From Pollenia angustigena (taxonomy: Eukaryota > Arthropoda > Insecta > Diptera > Polleniidae), in NCBI GenBank assembly GCA_930367215.1, contig OV884059.1, positions 244,713,803-244,777,802 of the forward strand: a stretch of DNA of 64,000 nucleotides, in the 5' to 3' direction. A program made the translations under genes and the position numbers. Each line of letters begins with the position of its first letter. Position 1 is the stretch's first letter. The notes under the pieces are model-generated. The model was not told the origin of the DNA. It saw nothing but the letters and a program-made list of their open reading frames with translations, and searched no databases. This document shows, in pieces, positions 1-10,756 of this stretch.

Positions 1-130
1 ATATTATACAGACCTGTTCTGAAAATCACGTGATTTCAAATAACGTGTTTTTAAAATCGCACGTGTGATTTTATGGTGGTCAGATAATCAAACCGTTGTT
101 GTGTTTCTCGGTGTGCGTTAAAACAATTTT
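1..130. repeat. direct repeat, copy 1 of 2
   Basis: The segment around CCTGTTCTGAAAATCAC, followed by a GTGATTT/ACGTGTGATTTT inverted motif and TGTGTTTCTCGGTGTGC, recurs in the same orientation at about 700-830. The offset is 689 bp. The two copies bracket the R1-type repeats at 180-680. They could be ends of one composite element or an old tandem duplication; the sequence does not decide. Confidence 0.6.
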
Positions 131-179
131 AATGAAATAGTAAAAAATGAAACAGATAAATAAATAAAGTTGATTAGTT

Positions 180-505
180 TAAAAGATTTTGTTTGTCGTG
201 CTTAATTCCCAATTTTATTCCTGATAAAAACACTGAAATTTATTACTGAAGGGATAAGCTATTCCTATGCGCATTTTACTGGTTGCTTAGGCCAGTTCAT
301 CAGAAAACCTTTTCCAAAGATTTTAGAAAAGCTAAAAATATTATACAAATAAAACCCTAAAGTGAATAAAATTTTAAACACCCAAAGTCTTACATGTAAA
401 AATATCAAAGCTTAAACAAAAACAATAACAATAAACAGTGTTTTCTTATATTCCCCACAACAATTGGTTGGAATTCCGCCAACATTAATTGTAGTTGTAA
501 GTAGG
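180..505 (-). repeat. dispersed repeat R1, partial copy
   Basis: This is the reverse-strand version of the family seen at 3655-4275, 32980-33115, 40007-40345 and 49335-49545. Shared landmarks are GTGCTTAATTCCCAATTT, the GATAAGCTATTCC block, GGTTGCTTAGGCCAG, and the TTCCCCACAACAATTGG block near 455-475. No coding capacity is visible. Confidence 0.7.
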
Positions 506-514
506 TTAAGAAAA

Positions 515-700
515 ACTAAATGAAAATAACTTGCTTTATTGCTCTCGCAAAAAATAATAAAGCATGTTCCCATATAATTTTTTTTAAGCCGTGCACTTGC
601 CAGTTTATTATCAAAGTAATTTTTGTGGGAATTTCAATTAAAATTATGTATTCGTACAAAAATTACTTCGATAATAAAGTTAATTATAATAAATTATCAG
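515..700 (+). repeat. dispersed repeat R1, second segment in opposite orientation
   Basis: CTTGCTTTATTGCTCTCGCA and GCCGTGCACTTGCCAGTTTA also occur at 3659-3740. Here they point opposite to the R1 block at 180-505, so the pair forms a foldback-like arrangement. Confidence 0.6.
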
Positions 701-830
701 GCCTGTTCTGAAAATCACTTTAATTCAAATCATGTGATTTCAAATAAGATGGGCCTTTTAAAATCACACGTGTGATATTCTGGTGTTCCGTTTTTGTGTT
801 TCTCGGTGTGCTTTTGGCAATTAAAATTCA
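700..830. repeat. direct repeat, copy 2 of 2
   Basis: Same sequence block as 1-130 (GCCTGTTCTGAAAATCAC, then CACACGTGTGAT, then TGTGTTTCTCGGTGTGC). It is diverged by scattered substitutions and short indels. Confidence 0.6.
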
Positions 831-844
831 CGCCGAAAAATGGT

Positions 845-1215
845 TGAGTTATGAGCAAAAAACCATGGCTGCCTCTAATTTTTTCCATAAATACCTTGTT
901 GTTGTTTCTTTTCTGTGTATCTGGAGAACGGAAAGAGCCAAGGTGTCAAAATTAGCTTAAAGTTGCCCTGGGCACTTTCCACAGAATGACCATATAGATT
1001 TCTATATATGGTGAACGGCCAAAGATCCCAAACAAGGTACAAACATCCTGGTTATAAATAAACCAAATCCGACTAAATGTGGGCGGGAGTGAAGAAGTAT
1101 ATGTGGCACAGAATATCTTCATTTCTATCTTAAGAACAGTATTTTTTTAACCTCTTGTTCTTATTGCACCATGGTGAAGGGTTTATAAGACTCGAAATAT
1201 CTGAATTTAGCAATC
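845..1215 (+). repeat. dispersed repeat R2, fragment
   Basis: The block CTGCCTCTAATTTT...ATAAAT...CTGTGTATCTGGAGAACGG...GAGCCAA recurs at 36475-36545 (+) and, reversed, at 58480-58560 and 36960-37060. The segment ends with CACCATGGTGAAGGGTTTATAA and GCAATCTTG, like the end of the 36230-36790 copy. It is an internally shortened R2 copy. Confidence 0.6.
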
Positions 1216-1349
1216 TTGTTTAATTTTTTAATGCGTAAAAAAGTAGTTTTAGGAACTATCGGGTATCGAGCTATAGAAAAGTTTAAAAAAAAACACATAA
1301 AATTCAGAAAAATTCATGAAATCTTTATTTGAATCGATAGTACGGTCCA

Positions 1350-2655
1350 TATAATTTAATTATTTAAGATTATATCATGCAAATGTTGACCGTGCCGGCG
1401 CCTCAAATAGTCCATCCGCTTAGTCCAATTTTGGCATACTCTTTCCAACATTTCGGCCGGTATCTCATGAATAAATGTTTCAGTGTTGTCTTCCAATGCG
1501 TCAATTGAAGCGGGCATTTGTGTATAGACATGAGCTTTAACAAAGCCCCACAAAAAATTGTCTGAAGGCGTTAAATCGCACGATCGAGGCGGCCAATTGA
1601 CCGGTCCCGAACGTGAAATAAAATGTTCACCGAACTCGCCTCTCAATAAGTCCATTGTTAAGCGTGCTGTGTGGCATGTGGCACCGTCTTGCAAGTCAAG
1701 CTCTTGCATTTTGGGCAAAAAAAAGTTGGATATCATCTCATGGTAGCGCTCACCATTCACAGCTACGTTACGATTCACATCATCTTTGCAGAAGTACGGT
1801 CCAATGATGCCACCAGCCCATAAACCGCACCAAACTCTGACTTTTTCTGGATGCATTGGAAGCTCTTGAAATGCTTCTGGTTGATCTTCACTCCAAAACC
1901 GACAATTCTGCTTATTAACGTACCCATTGAGCCAAAAATGAGCTTCGCCGCTGAACACAATTTTTCGATAAAAAAGTGGATCTTCGGCCAACTTTCCAAG
2001 AGCCTATTCACCACAAATTCTACGTTGCGGTAGGTCGTTCGGCTTCAATTCTTGCACCAGCTGTATTTTGAAAGGCTTCACACCTAAATCCTTCGCCAAA
2101 ATTTTCCAGGTTGTTGAGTAACAGAAGCCCAATTGCTGCGAACGGCGAAGAATCGATAATTGATGGTCATCATTAACACTGGCCGATACAGCTGCTATAT
2201 TTTCTTCACTTCGCACTCTAAGTAAGCGTGTTGGTGGTTTAGTGTCCAACAATGTAAATTTGGTGAGAAATTTAGTCACAATAGCCCGAATAGCCGCTTC
2301 AGGCCTGGTTTTTGAGATGTGGGTTAAGTTTAAACTTCGTTTAATGTAGTCTGAAACTCGAATTTTTCTGGCAAAATATGATTTTTTTGTTATTATTGCT
2401 TTAAAGGCCAACAATTTAAGCAAAACTAAGCTGTTCCGTCAAAATTTTGTTTACAAACTTGGAAATGGCTGCACAAATCTGTTTCCAGATTAACTTAACC
2501 TAGTTTAACTGAGATCTCAAAAACCCAGCCTCAGTGGGTCGATTAAACTGACCATTAAATGGAAGAAGCGCGCGATGAACTTTCTTAGCAGAGCACACAT
2601 TTTGATAATAAAATTCAATAATTTGCAAGCGTTGTTCGTTTGTTAGACGATTCAT
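1350..2655 (-). pseudogene. Tc1/mariner-superfamily transposase pseudogene, copy 1
   Basis: Read on the minus strand from an ATG at 2655, this encodes a DDE transposase of the IS630/Tc1/mariner superfamily, the insect type with GYVNKQNCRFW and VWCGLWAGGIIGPYF motifs. The N-terminal part (MNRLTNEQRLQIIEFYYQN) is a helix-turn-helix region. The frame then runs into a 229-bp MITE at 2302-2530 that splits the N-terminal domain after NRPTE. Beyond it the frame is open except for one in-frame TAG at 2004-2006, where the family normally has Trp. Two more lesions suggest inactivity: the first catalytic Asp of the usual FSDEAHF is Gly (FSGEAHF), and a few residues are missing just before QDGATCHTA. The conserved end PPRSCDLTPSDNFLWG is present. 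I could not resolve the TIRs. The family assignment is secure; the exact mariner subgroup is not. Confidence 0.85.
2302..2530. mobile_element. Harbinger-like MITE (GGYYKGGTTTTTGAGAT family), copy 1
   Basis: The element has inverted ends GGCCTGGTTTTTGAGAT at 2302 and ATCTCAAAAACCCAGCC ending at 2530. It is flanked by a 3-bp duplication TCA (2299-2301 and 2531-2533). It sits inside the transposase pseudogene at 1350-2655, and removing it plus one TCA restores the reading frame, which confirms the boundaries. A 3-bp TSD and short TIRs fit PIF/Harbinger MITEs. It has no coding capacity. A larger relative lies at 32577-33597. Confidence 0.85.
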
Positions 2656-2718
2656 GGTTAAATTATAGACCAAACTGAAGATGTTTGACAGTGAAACAAA
2701 ACACGAAACGTGCGTCAG

Positions 2719-3052
2719 CTGTTTAAACCAGTGTTGCCAAAAAGATAAAAGCTAAAAAAATCACCCGATACAAATATAGAAAAAAACAGTTAAGTTACTA
2801 ATGGCTAATAAATCACTGATGGTTTAAACGCTGGTTTAGCTGAACTAAACTTGAGTTTATATGTAGTTTAAACTTAATAACTATAAATCAGTGTCCTATG
2901 TATTATATGTTGCTAAAAAATTACATGTGGCAGCACTACGATAAATCTTATAAAATTCATATGGTCTGTATTGGTAGTTTAAACGCCCAATTTTATGCGT
3001 TTAAAGAGGGTTTATATGTTTACTGATTTATAGATTTGTTGGTTTAAACACA
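2719..3052. repeat. GTTTAAAC-rich inverted-repeat segment
   Basis: The segment starts with GTTTAAACCA and ends with TGGTTTAAAC. GTTTAAAC recurs inside it, and complementary ATAAATCAGT / ACTGATTTAT motifs are present. It separates two mariner relics. It may be a MITE, but I could not identify a TSD. Confidence 0.35.
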
Positions 3053-3640
3053 TTTTAACGGTCCCAATTTTCAATGACACTGAGGCATAATTGAGGCTCT
3101 ATGCTGTTAATGTGCCGATTTATCTCATCCTTTAGCTCTTGAATTGTTGCTGGCTTATCGAGGTACACCTTTTCTTTCAAATAAGCCAAAAGAAAGAAGT
3201 CCAACGGTGTCAAATCACATGATCTCGGCGTCCAATAGACATCGCCACCACGTGAGATAGCACGTCATTGAATTTGTAGCGCAAAAGACCCATTGTCTCG
3301 TTAGCTGTGTGGCAAGTGGCACCGTCCTGTTGAAACCACATATTATCCACATTCGGGCCATAAAAAGTTTGTTATTATCTCACGATTGCGATCACCATTC
3401 ACAGTTACTATCTGTCCGGCCTCAGTTTAAAAAAATGCGGCCAGATGATGCTGCCAGCTCATAAACCGCAACAAACAGTCACTCTTTGTGGGTGCATTAG
3501 ATTTTCTTGGATTATCATTCGCCAAAATGCGGCAGTTCTGCTTATTGACGAATCCGCTGAGGTGAAAATGTGCGTCATCACTGCAGATGATTTTCACGAT
3601 ATGCATTTTGATTTGAACGTGCATTTTCGTAACAAAACAA
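3053..3640 (-). pseudogene. mariner-like transposase relic, copy 2
   Basis: Minus-strand reading gives broken pieces of an IS630/mariner-type transposase: FHLSGFVNKQNCRI, a segment corresponding to VWCGLWA, a GATCHTA-type segment, and the C-terminal NRHINSIEPQLCLSVIEN-like end near 3060-3120. The order matches the element at 56638-57373. The N-terminal half is mostly deleted: 3590-3640 jumps from the first DDE block to a short piece near the N-terminus. Several frameshifts are present. Confidence 0.75.
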
Positions 3641-3654
3641 AATGAAAACAAACA

Positions 3655-4275
3655 CAACTTGCTTTATTGCTCTCGCAAAAATAAAGCATGCTGCCAGAGC
3701 TTAGGTGTTTTATTAAGCCGTGCACTTGCCAGTTTATTATCAAAATAATTTTTGGGAATAGAGGATGCAGCATGTTGTTTTTGTTTTCATTTTGTTTTTT
3801 CATAACCTTCTTACAACTACAAATTAATATTAAAAGAATTCCAACCAATTGTAGTGGGGAATGTAAGAAAAGATAAACTCACTGTTTATTGTTGTTGTTT
3901 TTGTTAAAGCTTTGATATGGTTACAAGTAAGACTTTTGCTTATAGTTATTCTTATTCTCTTCAATCCAAATTTTTAATATTTTTTTTAATCCAAATTTTT
4001 AATATTTTTAATTAGGCTTAAGTTCATGAAATTTAATTTTTATTAAATTATTTTTATGAAGAAAGGAATTTTACAACATTTTTATTCGCTTAACAGTTTT
4101 ACTTGTTTAATATCTTTAGCTTTTCTAAAATCTTTGGATGAAGTTTCCTGACGTTCTGGCCTAAGCAACCAGTGAAATGCGCATAAGAATAGCTTATCCC
4201 TTCAACAATAAATTTCAGTGTTTTTATCAATAATAAAAATTGGGAATTAAGCATGACTAACAAAATCTTATAACT
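3655..4275 (+). repeat. dispersed repeat R1, longest dispersed copy
   Basis: In order this copy holds CTTGCTTTATTGCTCTCGCA, GCCGTGCACTTGCCAGTTTA, CCAATTGTAGTGGGGAATGT, the arm sequence GGCTTAAGTTCATGAAATTT...AAGAAAGGAATTTTACAACA, and TCTGGCCTAAGCAACCAGTG...ATAGCTTATCCC. It ends near GGGAATTAAGCATGA. It links blocks that occur separately elsewhere and is therefore the best template for the family. No ORF is convincing. Confidence 0.7.
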
Positions 4276-6802
4276 AAAAATAAATTTTTGGTAGTTAAAT
4301 TATACTAAACAACTGAATGTTCATTTGTTTTAAAGGAATTCGCGGTTGAATTTTTGACAGTAAAAATAATATGAACTTTTCAACGGACAGTATTAACTGC
4401 AGCTAGTTTTTTGAATACATGTAAGAATCAGTTAAAAACAAATTTGTTTGCAATTTTAAATGTTTGTTGGTTTAAAAATGACTGAACGGAATACTTCTTA
4501 AATAAACTACTCCGTTACTGTAATATTATTTAGAGTATGCATACCATTTCCAATTTGTTATTGCCTTATTCGTGTTATCCGCACTTACAGAATGTTTTTC
4601 GTATTTTTGTGTGAATGAAAAAGATTTTGGCCAAGTCAAAAAGTGTAAAAACAATTGCATAAGCTTCGAAGGGGAAATTAAAAGCCAATAAGTGAAACTT
4701 TAAACACAATTGTTGTTTCTTGGCGCAGTCTTTCTTTTTATTTTGCTGTCTTTCATATTTTATATTTGTTTAAGTGACGTCTGTAGGGAGGTCACGGTGC
4801 TTACAACTCACGTAAATGTATTGACTGCATGTTTTAGTTCTCAAATGATAGTGGCAGCAGCATCACTGATTGCAGCGCAACATGTAGAAGACAAAAACAA
4901 AAATAAAACAACTTGTTGTTCCAAATGTTTTTGCAATTGTCATTGTCGCTACTTTTGTTGTCAATGTTCCTGAACACGTTGTTTCTTTGGTTGTTGTTAT
5001 TGGTACTGCCGTTGTAAATGTGTGAAAATATTTCAATAAAATTCTTTTGTTTGTGCTCCCTTGTTCAATGCAGTAACATTTCGTATCTCCACAGGCCTGT
5101 GTTAAACCCCCATATTTGGATTGCTGTATGTGTGTTTTACCAAGTAATGCGTTTGTATTTGTAAAAGCGGAAAAAACAACAAAAAAACAAAAGTTTATGC
5201 CTTTAAGGAATTGAAAATTAAAAAAAAAATGAAAAGAAAAATAAAAATAAAAACAAGCAATACAATGCCTTAACAAACAATAAAAACAACAGAACAATAT
5301 TAAGAACAAAAACAAACAACAACTACTACAATAAACATTATAAACAATTGTGTATGTATCCACAATGGCAGTGAAATGCCATAAAAAGTTTAAGGCTTGA
5401 GCACAAAGCACACCAGCCAGCCAACAACAGCCGTTCAAACAAAAAACTTAGAGATAGAAAAAAAGGAATTTTCACAAATTGTAATTGCTTAAAATTGCCC
5501 CATGTTTTGTTTCAACAAGCAACAGCAACAACTACAAAAGCAAAATAAACATAATACTTATTATGATAATAAAAACAAACAAACAAATATGTAATTAGAC
5601 AGACAAGAACGAAAGAGTAGTTTTATTTCAAGTTTATTTTTATTAGATTGCAAACTTAACTAAAAAAGGGGTTAAATAAGGTATTGACAATTTCCCAGAA
5701 ATTAGAAAACATTATAAACACCTAACATCAAAAGATTATTAAGTTACAAAAGTTTCTTTTAATAAGCAGTTACTAAAAATCTCTGTAGAAGGTCAAAAGG
5801 TTGACAATATGGTCGCCTTATTAAGGTCAACTAAAGGAAAAGTTTTAGGTTTTGAGATAGAAGAGTAAGAGGAGATTATTATTCCGTAAAATCAAATTTG
5901 ATTTTTCACGCATAGTGCCCGTAGCCCAATTCAAGATACCAAGCGCGCAGTGACTTTTTGCCATTTTGTTAATATTAAAACATAGATCGGCGAACAGGCT
6001 TTAGCTTTAAACAAGTACCTGATATTTTTTCACTCTTAAAGTAAAGTTGCATAAAAGTTCTTGCCGACCATCAGAAATGGGCGATTTATACTACATTTGC
6101 ATTACCATGAAATTTTTATAAGATATTTTAGAGCCAAATTATTACATTGCAATTACCTTTGACCATTTTATTGCACTTTTTTATTGTGTTGAGAAAATTA
6201 CTTTGTTTAAAGTTAATCTTTCGTTTTAATTACCAATTGCACAATGCTAATGACAAAACAAACAAAATGCATTATTATTATTATTATTTTTGCACTACTC
6301 TAGTGATGATGCAATAATAATGTACTCTTGCTGATGTGCATTAATGGGCAGGCATACAATTTTATGGTTTTTAAACAAATTAAAAAAACAAAATCAATGC
6401 ATTAGCACAGGGTTTAAAAAACTGCAGTCGAAACCAAAAACTGTCGCAACAAAAAACTAATATTTGTGTACAAATTTTCACTTTTTGTGTTGATTTGACA
6501 GCGACACATTTAATAATTTAGAAGTAAAAGCAACAGTTTTTTTGGGCCCATTACAAATGAAGAAGTGGAAGAAATGGCAATTTTTCTACTTTGACTGCAG
6601 TGTTTTACTCGCTGCATTAGCATATTTAATGTATTTTTCACAGGTATTTTTGACTATTTTCAAAATATCCGGCGATATATTCCTGCATTTCTGACGCCTT
6701 TCGAGGACTTCAAGAATTTGAGGCTTGTTGACTTCAAAAATCCCTACAAAAAGAAGTCTAAAACGAAAAGTTAAAAACGGCCAGTATAAATGTCCAAAAC
6801 GA
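4276..6802. other. AT-rich region, no gene recognised
   Basis: It contains AAC/AAAAC low-complexity stretches (about 4880-5580), an ATT run at 6267-6285, and a short repeat at 4310-4385 shared with 55515-55590 (AATTCGCGGTTGAATTTT). It may be intron of the mutarotase gene downstream; that is inference. Confidence 0.4.
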
Positions 6803-7745
6803 GAGATTTATGCTAGAAACACAACTAGGACGAACGACGAACTTCGCATAGTACGACGAATTCGTCGGCAAGAATTCCTTGCGTAAATTCGTCAAATGAG
6901 ACACAATAAGCGCGTGAACCTAAAATTTTTTTTAATTTATAAAAAACCATTAATCGGGTGTTTTTACCGAATTTTAGCCATTTCTTATAGTTTTAGGGAG
7001 TTTTAATCAATTTTATGGATTGTTTGAAATATTTAAAATTTTCGCGATTTTTCGCCATTTTTGAACTTTTTTTGCAATTTTCCGATATTTTGTTTTTTTC
7101 ATTCATTTAGCGATTTCAAATAAATTTGAGTGTTTATTTAAAAGTTCGCAATTTTTCGAGAATTTTAGCCAAATTCGCAATAGAAGCGAATTGTCCCTGT
7201 GATTCTTTACAGCTTTCACGATTTATAATAAATAGGAGACTTTGCTATCATGCCGCTGTTAGCAAGTTTTTGCGAATTTCCGCTAATTTTGCAATTTTTA
7301 ACGAATTTCAGCCATTCCTTATAGTTTTAGGGACTTTTTATCAATTTTATGGCTTTTTTGAAATAATAAAATTTTTAGCGAATTTTTGCCATTTTTGCAA
7401 ATTTTTTTTTTTTTTTTTTTTTTGTTATTTTCCGTCATTTTGTTTTTTTTCACTTATTTAACGATTTCTAATAAATTTTAGTGTTTGTTTAAAAGTTTGC
7501 CATTTTTTCGCTAATTTTAGCCAAGTTCAGGATTTTTAATAAATATTTAACTTTGCTATCATGCTGCGCTGTCCCTTTCCCAATTTATTTGTCGTTCGTC
7601 TGCGTAAGAAATAGAAATAAACCTATCGCAGAGTTTGTTACGGTTTACGCAATGATCGTGTGTACTTTCATATACACCAATGTGTTCTATTTCTGGTGAC
7701 GAATATTCGTCATTCGTCCCAGTTGTGTTTCTAGCATAAAGCTCT
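6803..7745. mobile_element. non-autonomous TIR element with internal tandem duplication
   Basis: Inverted ends of about 35 bp share TTTATGCTAGAAACACAACT followed by GGACGAA(C/T)GACGAA. They lie at 6803-6841 and, reversed, at 7705-7745. The interior contains two diverged copies of a roughly 300-bp T-rich unit (about 6960-7250 and 7300-7570), recognisable by TTATAGTTTTAGGGA and TTAGCGATTT/TTAACGATTT blocks. No TSD was resolved and there is no coding capacity. Confidence 0.7.
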
Positions 7746-7981
7746 TCGTGTAATACATATATTTTTGGTGCACTAGAAGCGATAATTCATCTATCCACAA
7801 AAACTTAAATGAGCTTCTTCACTCATAATAATATTTAAATTTCGCAAAAAACTCGAAATAATTATTCCGCGCCTTTAAGGAGTAAAGCGCTCCTTTTTTC
7901 TTAGCACTTAATTTTTATCTGTTTTCTTTCTCAAAGCAGAGCTGACATTTACCTCATTTGCAAAACTTATTTCATCCCTAA

Positions 7982-8545
7982 GGCCCGTTTTCACGACTTA
8001 CCTTTAAAGATCGAAATAGTTAATGGTACCTTTAGCCCTACTGAAAAATAAAGTTGCCTTCAACTATTTTTCGTTTTCACAACTTCTGTATAAAATAAAC
8101 TTATCATTTTTAAAAATGTGGCAATACTAGGGTAAATACCGATTATTTTTACCAAAATAAAAATACGAACTGGCAACTACGTACTTTCTTTTACTTTTCT
8201 AATTTTAAATTTGTGTGTGCACAAATATTTTTTTAATAATGGCAAATATTAATGAAATACCGCGTACACGCGAATTTTACATTTTGTAAATTTTATTTGT
8301 TAAAATACGAGTTTGTTATTAATTTACAAAATATACGTATACTTGGAGTTGCCATATATAAAAAATATGTGAATATAATATGGCAATCTCAAATCTAAGC
8401 CTTACGGCAAAAGTTAAAGGTAGAACGTTCCTCTCTTTACCTTATCCTTCACTTTTAGATTAAAGGGAACTTGTGATAATTAAAAACTCATTATCTTTTC
8501 GAAAACTTCCTACATTTAGCTATCGTTAAGTCGTGAAAACGGGCC
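7982..8545. mobile_element. PIF/Harbinger-like MITE
   Basis: The ends are perfect inverted repeats GGCCCGTTTTCACGACTTA at 7982-8000 and the reverse complement ending at 8545. They are flanked by the 3-bp duplication TAA (7979-7981 and 8546-8548). The GGCCCGTTTTCAC start with a 3-bp TSD is typical of Harbinger-type MITEs. The 564-bp interior has no coding capacity. Confidence 0.85.
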
Positions 8546-8720
8546 TAAGTGTAATAACTTCTGCGCCACCAGAAAGATCAAGAAAAGTTTAAACAAAGTG
8601 TCAAAATTCCATTACGAAATATTTAACTTTTTTTAAATTTTTTTTAAAAATTTTTTAAATTTAGATTTTTTTTTTAAATTTTTTTAAATTCTGTTTTAAA
8701 ATTTACCAGCAACATGTTAT

Positions 8721-8899
8721 ACAAGGTAGATTCGTTAGCGGACAGACATAAAACGCAATTGTCATATTCGTGAGCCAAAATTTGTACATGTGTGCGTTTA
8801 ATTGTTTTTGTTTTATATGAAGATAATTTTGACAAGTCAGGTATTTTTATAGAGCAGCATGTCTACATTCTCAAATGAGTCTACCTGAGTCTACCTTGT
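8721..8899. mobile_element. short MITE
   Basis: Inverted ends ACAAGGTAGATTC (8721) and GAGTCTACCTTGT (ending 8899) enclose about 180 bp. The flanks share GTTA, but the TSD length is uncertain. Confidence 0.5.
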
Positions 8900-9230
8900 G
8901 TTAATGTACCTTGATGTTTTTGGTAAAATGGCGTATAGTTTATTTTCATGTTGTTCGACAAGTAGACGCTTTCGAATTAGATTATAAATAGAAAGCAGAG
9001 AAAATTACATCTTTAAGCTGACACATAAAGAATTGAAAAACAAAATTTATTTAGTCAACTAAATAAACTAAATTCTTAAATACATTTTAACCTTAAACTA
9101 TTAACAAACAATGAGAATGTTAATAGCAACATGTATGCAAAACAATCTCAACAGGATATTTGAATTCTAAAACAGCTTACAATAAAAAGATAATCGTTAA
9201 CATGTTTATTTATTTTCGACTATCTTTCAG

Positions 9231-9320
9231 GCACCCCTACAAGGAAAAAATCATTCCGAGTATGTTAAACAAGGAGCCTTTTGTTTGGAAACACAAAAGT
9301 ATCCCGATGCTGTCAATCAT
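9231..9320 (+). CDS. aldose 1-epimerase (galactose mutarotase), penultimate exon
   Basis: A 90-bp exon in phase 0 sits between a textbook 3' splice site (pyrimidine-rich tract then TATCTTTCAG at 9221-9230) and a 5' splice site GTAAGT at 9321. It encodes 30 residues beginning APLQGKNHSEY and containing FCLETQKYPDAVNH. FCLETQ...DAVN is the signature of galactose mutarotases; the Glu in it is the catalytic base that opens the hexose ring and interconverts alpha and beta anomers, feeding the Leloir pathway in the cytosol. The reading frame continues exactly into the exon at 10146. Upstream exons with the N-terminal beta-sandwich and catalytic His were not found before 9231, so the 5' part is probably outside the window across a long intron. 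No internal stop or frameshift is present, so the gene looks functional. Confidence 0.9.
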
Positions 9321-10145
9321 GTAAGTTTTCAATATCATTGCCTTTTGTCCATTAGGGACTGAAGCAAAAACAATGGAGTAGAGAGGAAAGCAAAACAACA
9401 ACAAAAATTAAAGAGGAACAACAAAGTTGGAGAAGACGACATGTATAGAAGAGAAACAAAGACGTGCACTTCAGCCTTTTTGCCCTACAAACAGACAGTG
9501 ATAACTGTTTATTGTCCTTCTGCTGTCCTTTTCCACTTTTGCCGACTTTCAGGCTCATTTTGTTAACTATGTATCGTTAACAACAACAACAACAACAACT
9601 ACTACAGTAGCAATAACAACAGCACTGAGGTGCTAAAGTCTATTTTAGCTGTCAAACACTGACTTATTGTCTGACAGGGTGTAAATCCTGTAATTGTTTG
9701 CTGTTGATATCCTTAAGCAGCACAAACAGCACACATATATGTATAAACTTATAAAATAGTACAAAGCAGAAGAGCCCAATACCACCTTCTCAACTCCAAA
9801 TGACATCTTTTAAATATTCTTAATGTCGTATTTTTCCAAACAAAGTGTTACTTGTATTAGAATGCCAAAAAGAAGAGATACAGAGGTTTCCATTTGTTTA
9901 TGGCCGTTAGTACGACCGAAAGATGTTTGCTAGTATTTACATAAATTCTTAAAAAAAAAAAATAAAAAGCTGTCTAAGAAAAATTTGGTATAAATTAAAT
10001 GAGCTTAAGTTAAAATTTTATATTTCATTTTTCGTAGGTGCAGCAGCAGTATGGCTTTTGTTAATCCCCGCTCCTTTTCTTCTATTTAATAATGTTTGGA
10101 AATTAATTTAATAAATTCTTTTTCTATTATACTGTTTTATTTTAG

Positions 10146-10244
10146 CCCAATTTCCCATCGATCATTTTAAATCCGGGTGAATGTTATAACCACGAAGTGA
10201 TTTACAAATTTGGCATATGCCAAAATGGAGGCTGCAAGCATTGA
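10146..10244 (+). CDS. aldose 1-epimerase (galactose mutarotase), terminal exon
   Basis: This exon follows the acceptor TTTTATTTTAG ending at 10145 and carries the C-terminal 32 residues: PNFPSIILNPGE, then YNHEVIYKFGI, then a Cys-rich tail CQNGGCKH, then TGA at 10242-10244. PNFPS...L.PGE.Y.H...YKF is the conserved last strand of the mutarotase beta-sandwich, joined to DAVNH of the previous exon in phase 0. AATAAA hexamers at 10254-10259 and 10322-10327 are candidate poly(A) signals. The intron at 9321-10145 is 825 bp and unremarkable. The short Cys-containing tail after YKFGI is longer than in the homologues I know and could be species-specific. Confidence 0.9.
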   Translation, partial: PNFPSIILNPGECYNHEVIYKFGICQNGGCKH

Positions 10245-10411
10245 GTAAAAGGCAATAAATGGATGGCATGTCAAACAACTTATGAAAATTTTCTTTTTTT
10301 ATTTACTTGTATTTAAAATCAAATAAAATAAAATATAGAAATTATGAAATGAAATCAAATTAACTTTTATTTTGTTGTATTAAGCCACCAGCATGGCAAA
10401 GCTGTCAGCCT

Positions 10412-10687
10412 TTAAATATCTGTCATCTGAAGTGTCATTAACTCAGTAAATGGTTTGCCATTTACGAATATGGATCGTTTTACAATCAAAGAGCACATAA
10501 ATGTAGTTTGAAACTTGTTACAAAAGTGGTAGTTCAATCGTGGCCACTTCTTGCGCATTACGGTGGGATTATGGTAGGAATTGGCAAGATTATAAAGGCA
10601 CTGGCTTTTAGTTCGACGTTCCCATTGTAAAAGAAGAATAAGATTCTCTCTTCCATTCTTTGTGCGAACCCAGACTAAGCATTCCAT
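10412..10687 (-). CDS. unassigned 91-codon reading frame
   Basis: This is an open frame on the minus strand from ATG at 10685-10687 to a stop at 10412-10414. It is noticeably richer in G+C than its surroundings and not low-complexity. The product contains several Cys and Trp residues (for example ECLVWVRTKNG, KKWPRLNYHFCNKF, and FVNGKPFTELM near the end). I do not recognise a family, a signal peptide or a membrane segment. It ends about 170 bp from the mutarotase stop codon and would be convergent with that gene, so it could be a terminal exon of a neighbouring gene or a fragment of a decayed mobile element. Treat as hypothetical. Confidence 0.25.
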   Translation of the reverse strand: MECLVWVRTKNGRENLILLLQWERRTKSQCLYNLANSYHNPTVMRKKWPRLNYHFCNKFQTTFMCSLIVKRSIFVNGKPFTELMTLQMTDI

Positions 10688-10756
10688 TAAGAATGCATAA
10701 TGCTATTTTGAGAGAACATCCCCCTTGAACAGATGCAAATAATGGTCCCATATGAC

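Noticed and set aside
4863..5438. A 191-codon minus-strand open frame
   Set aside because: It arises from AAC/AAAAC low-complexity sequence; the translation is dominated by Cys, Phe and Leu with no recognisable domain.
6640..6775. Possible exon after CACAG at 6640-6644 ending in TAA near 6774
   Set aside because: One frame stays open for about 43 codons, but the sequence contains internal self-similar GACTTCAA blocks, matches no family and has no supporting splice donor upstream.
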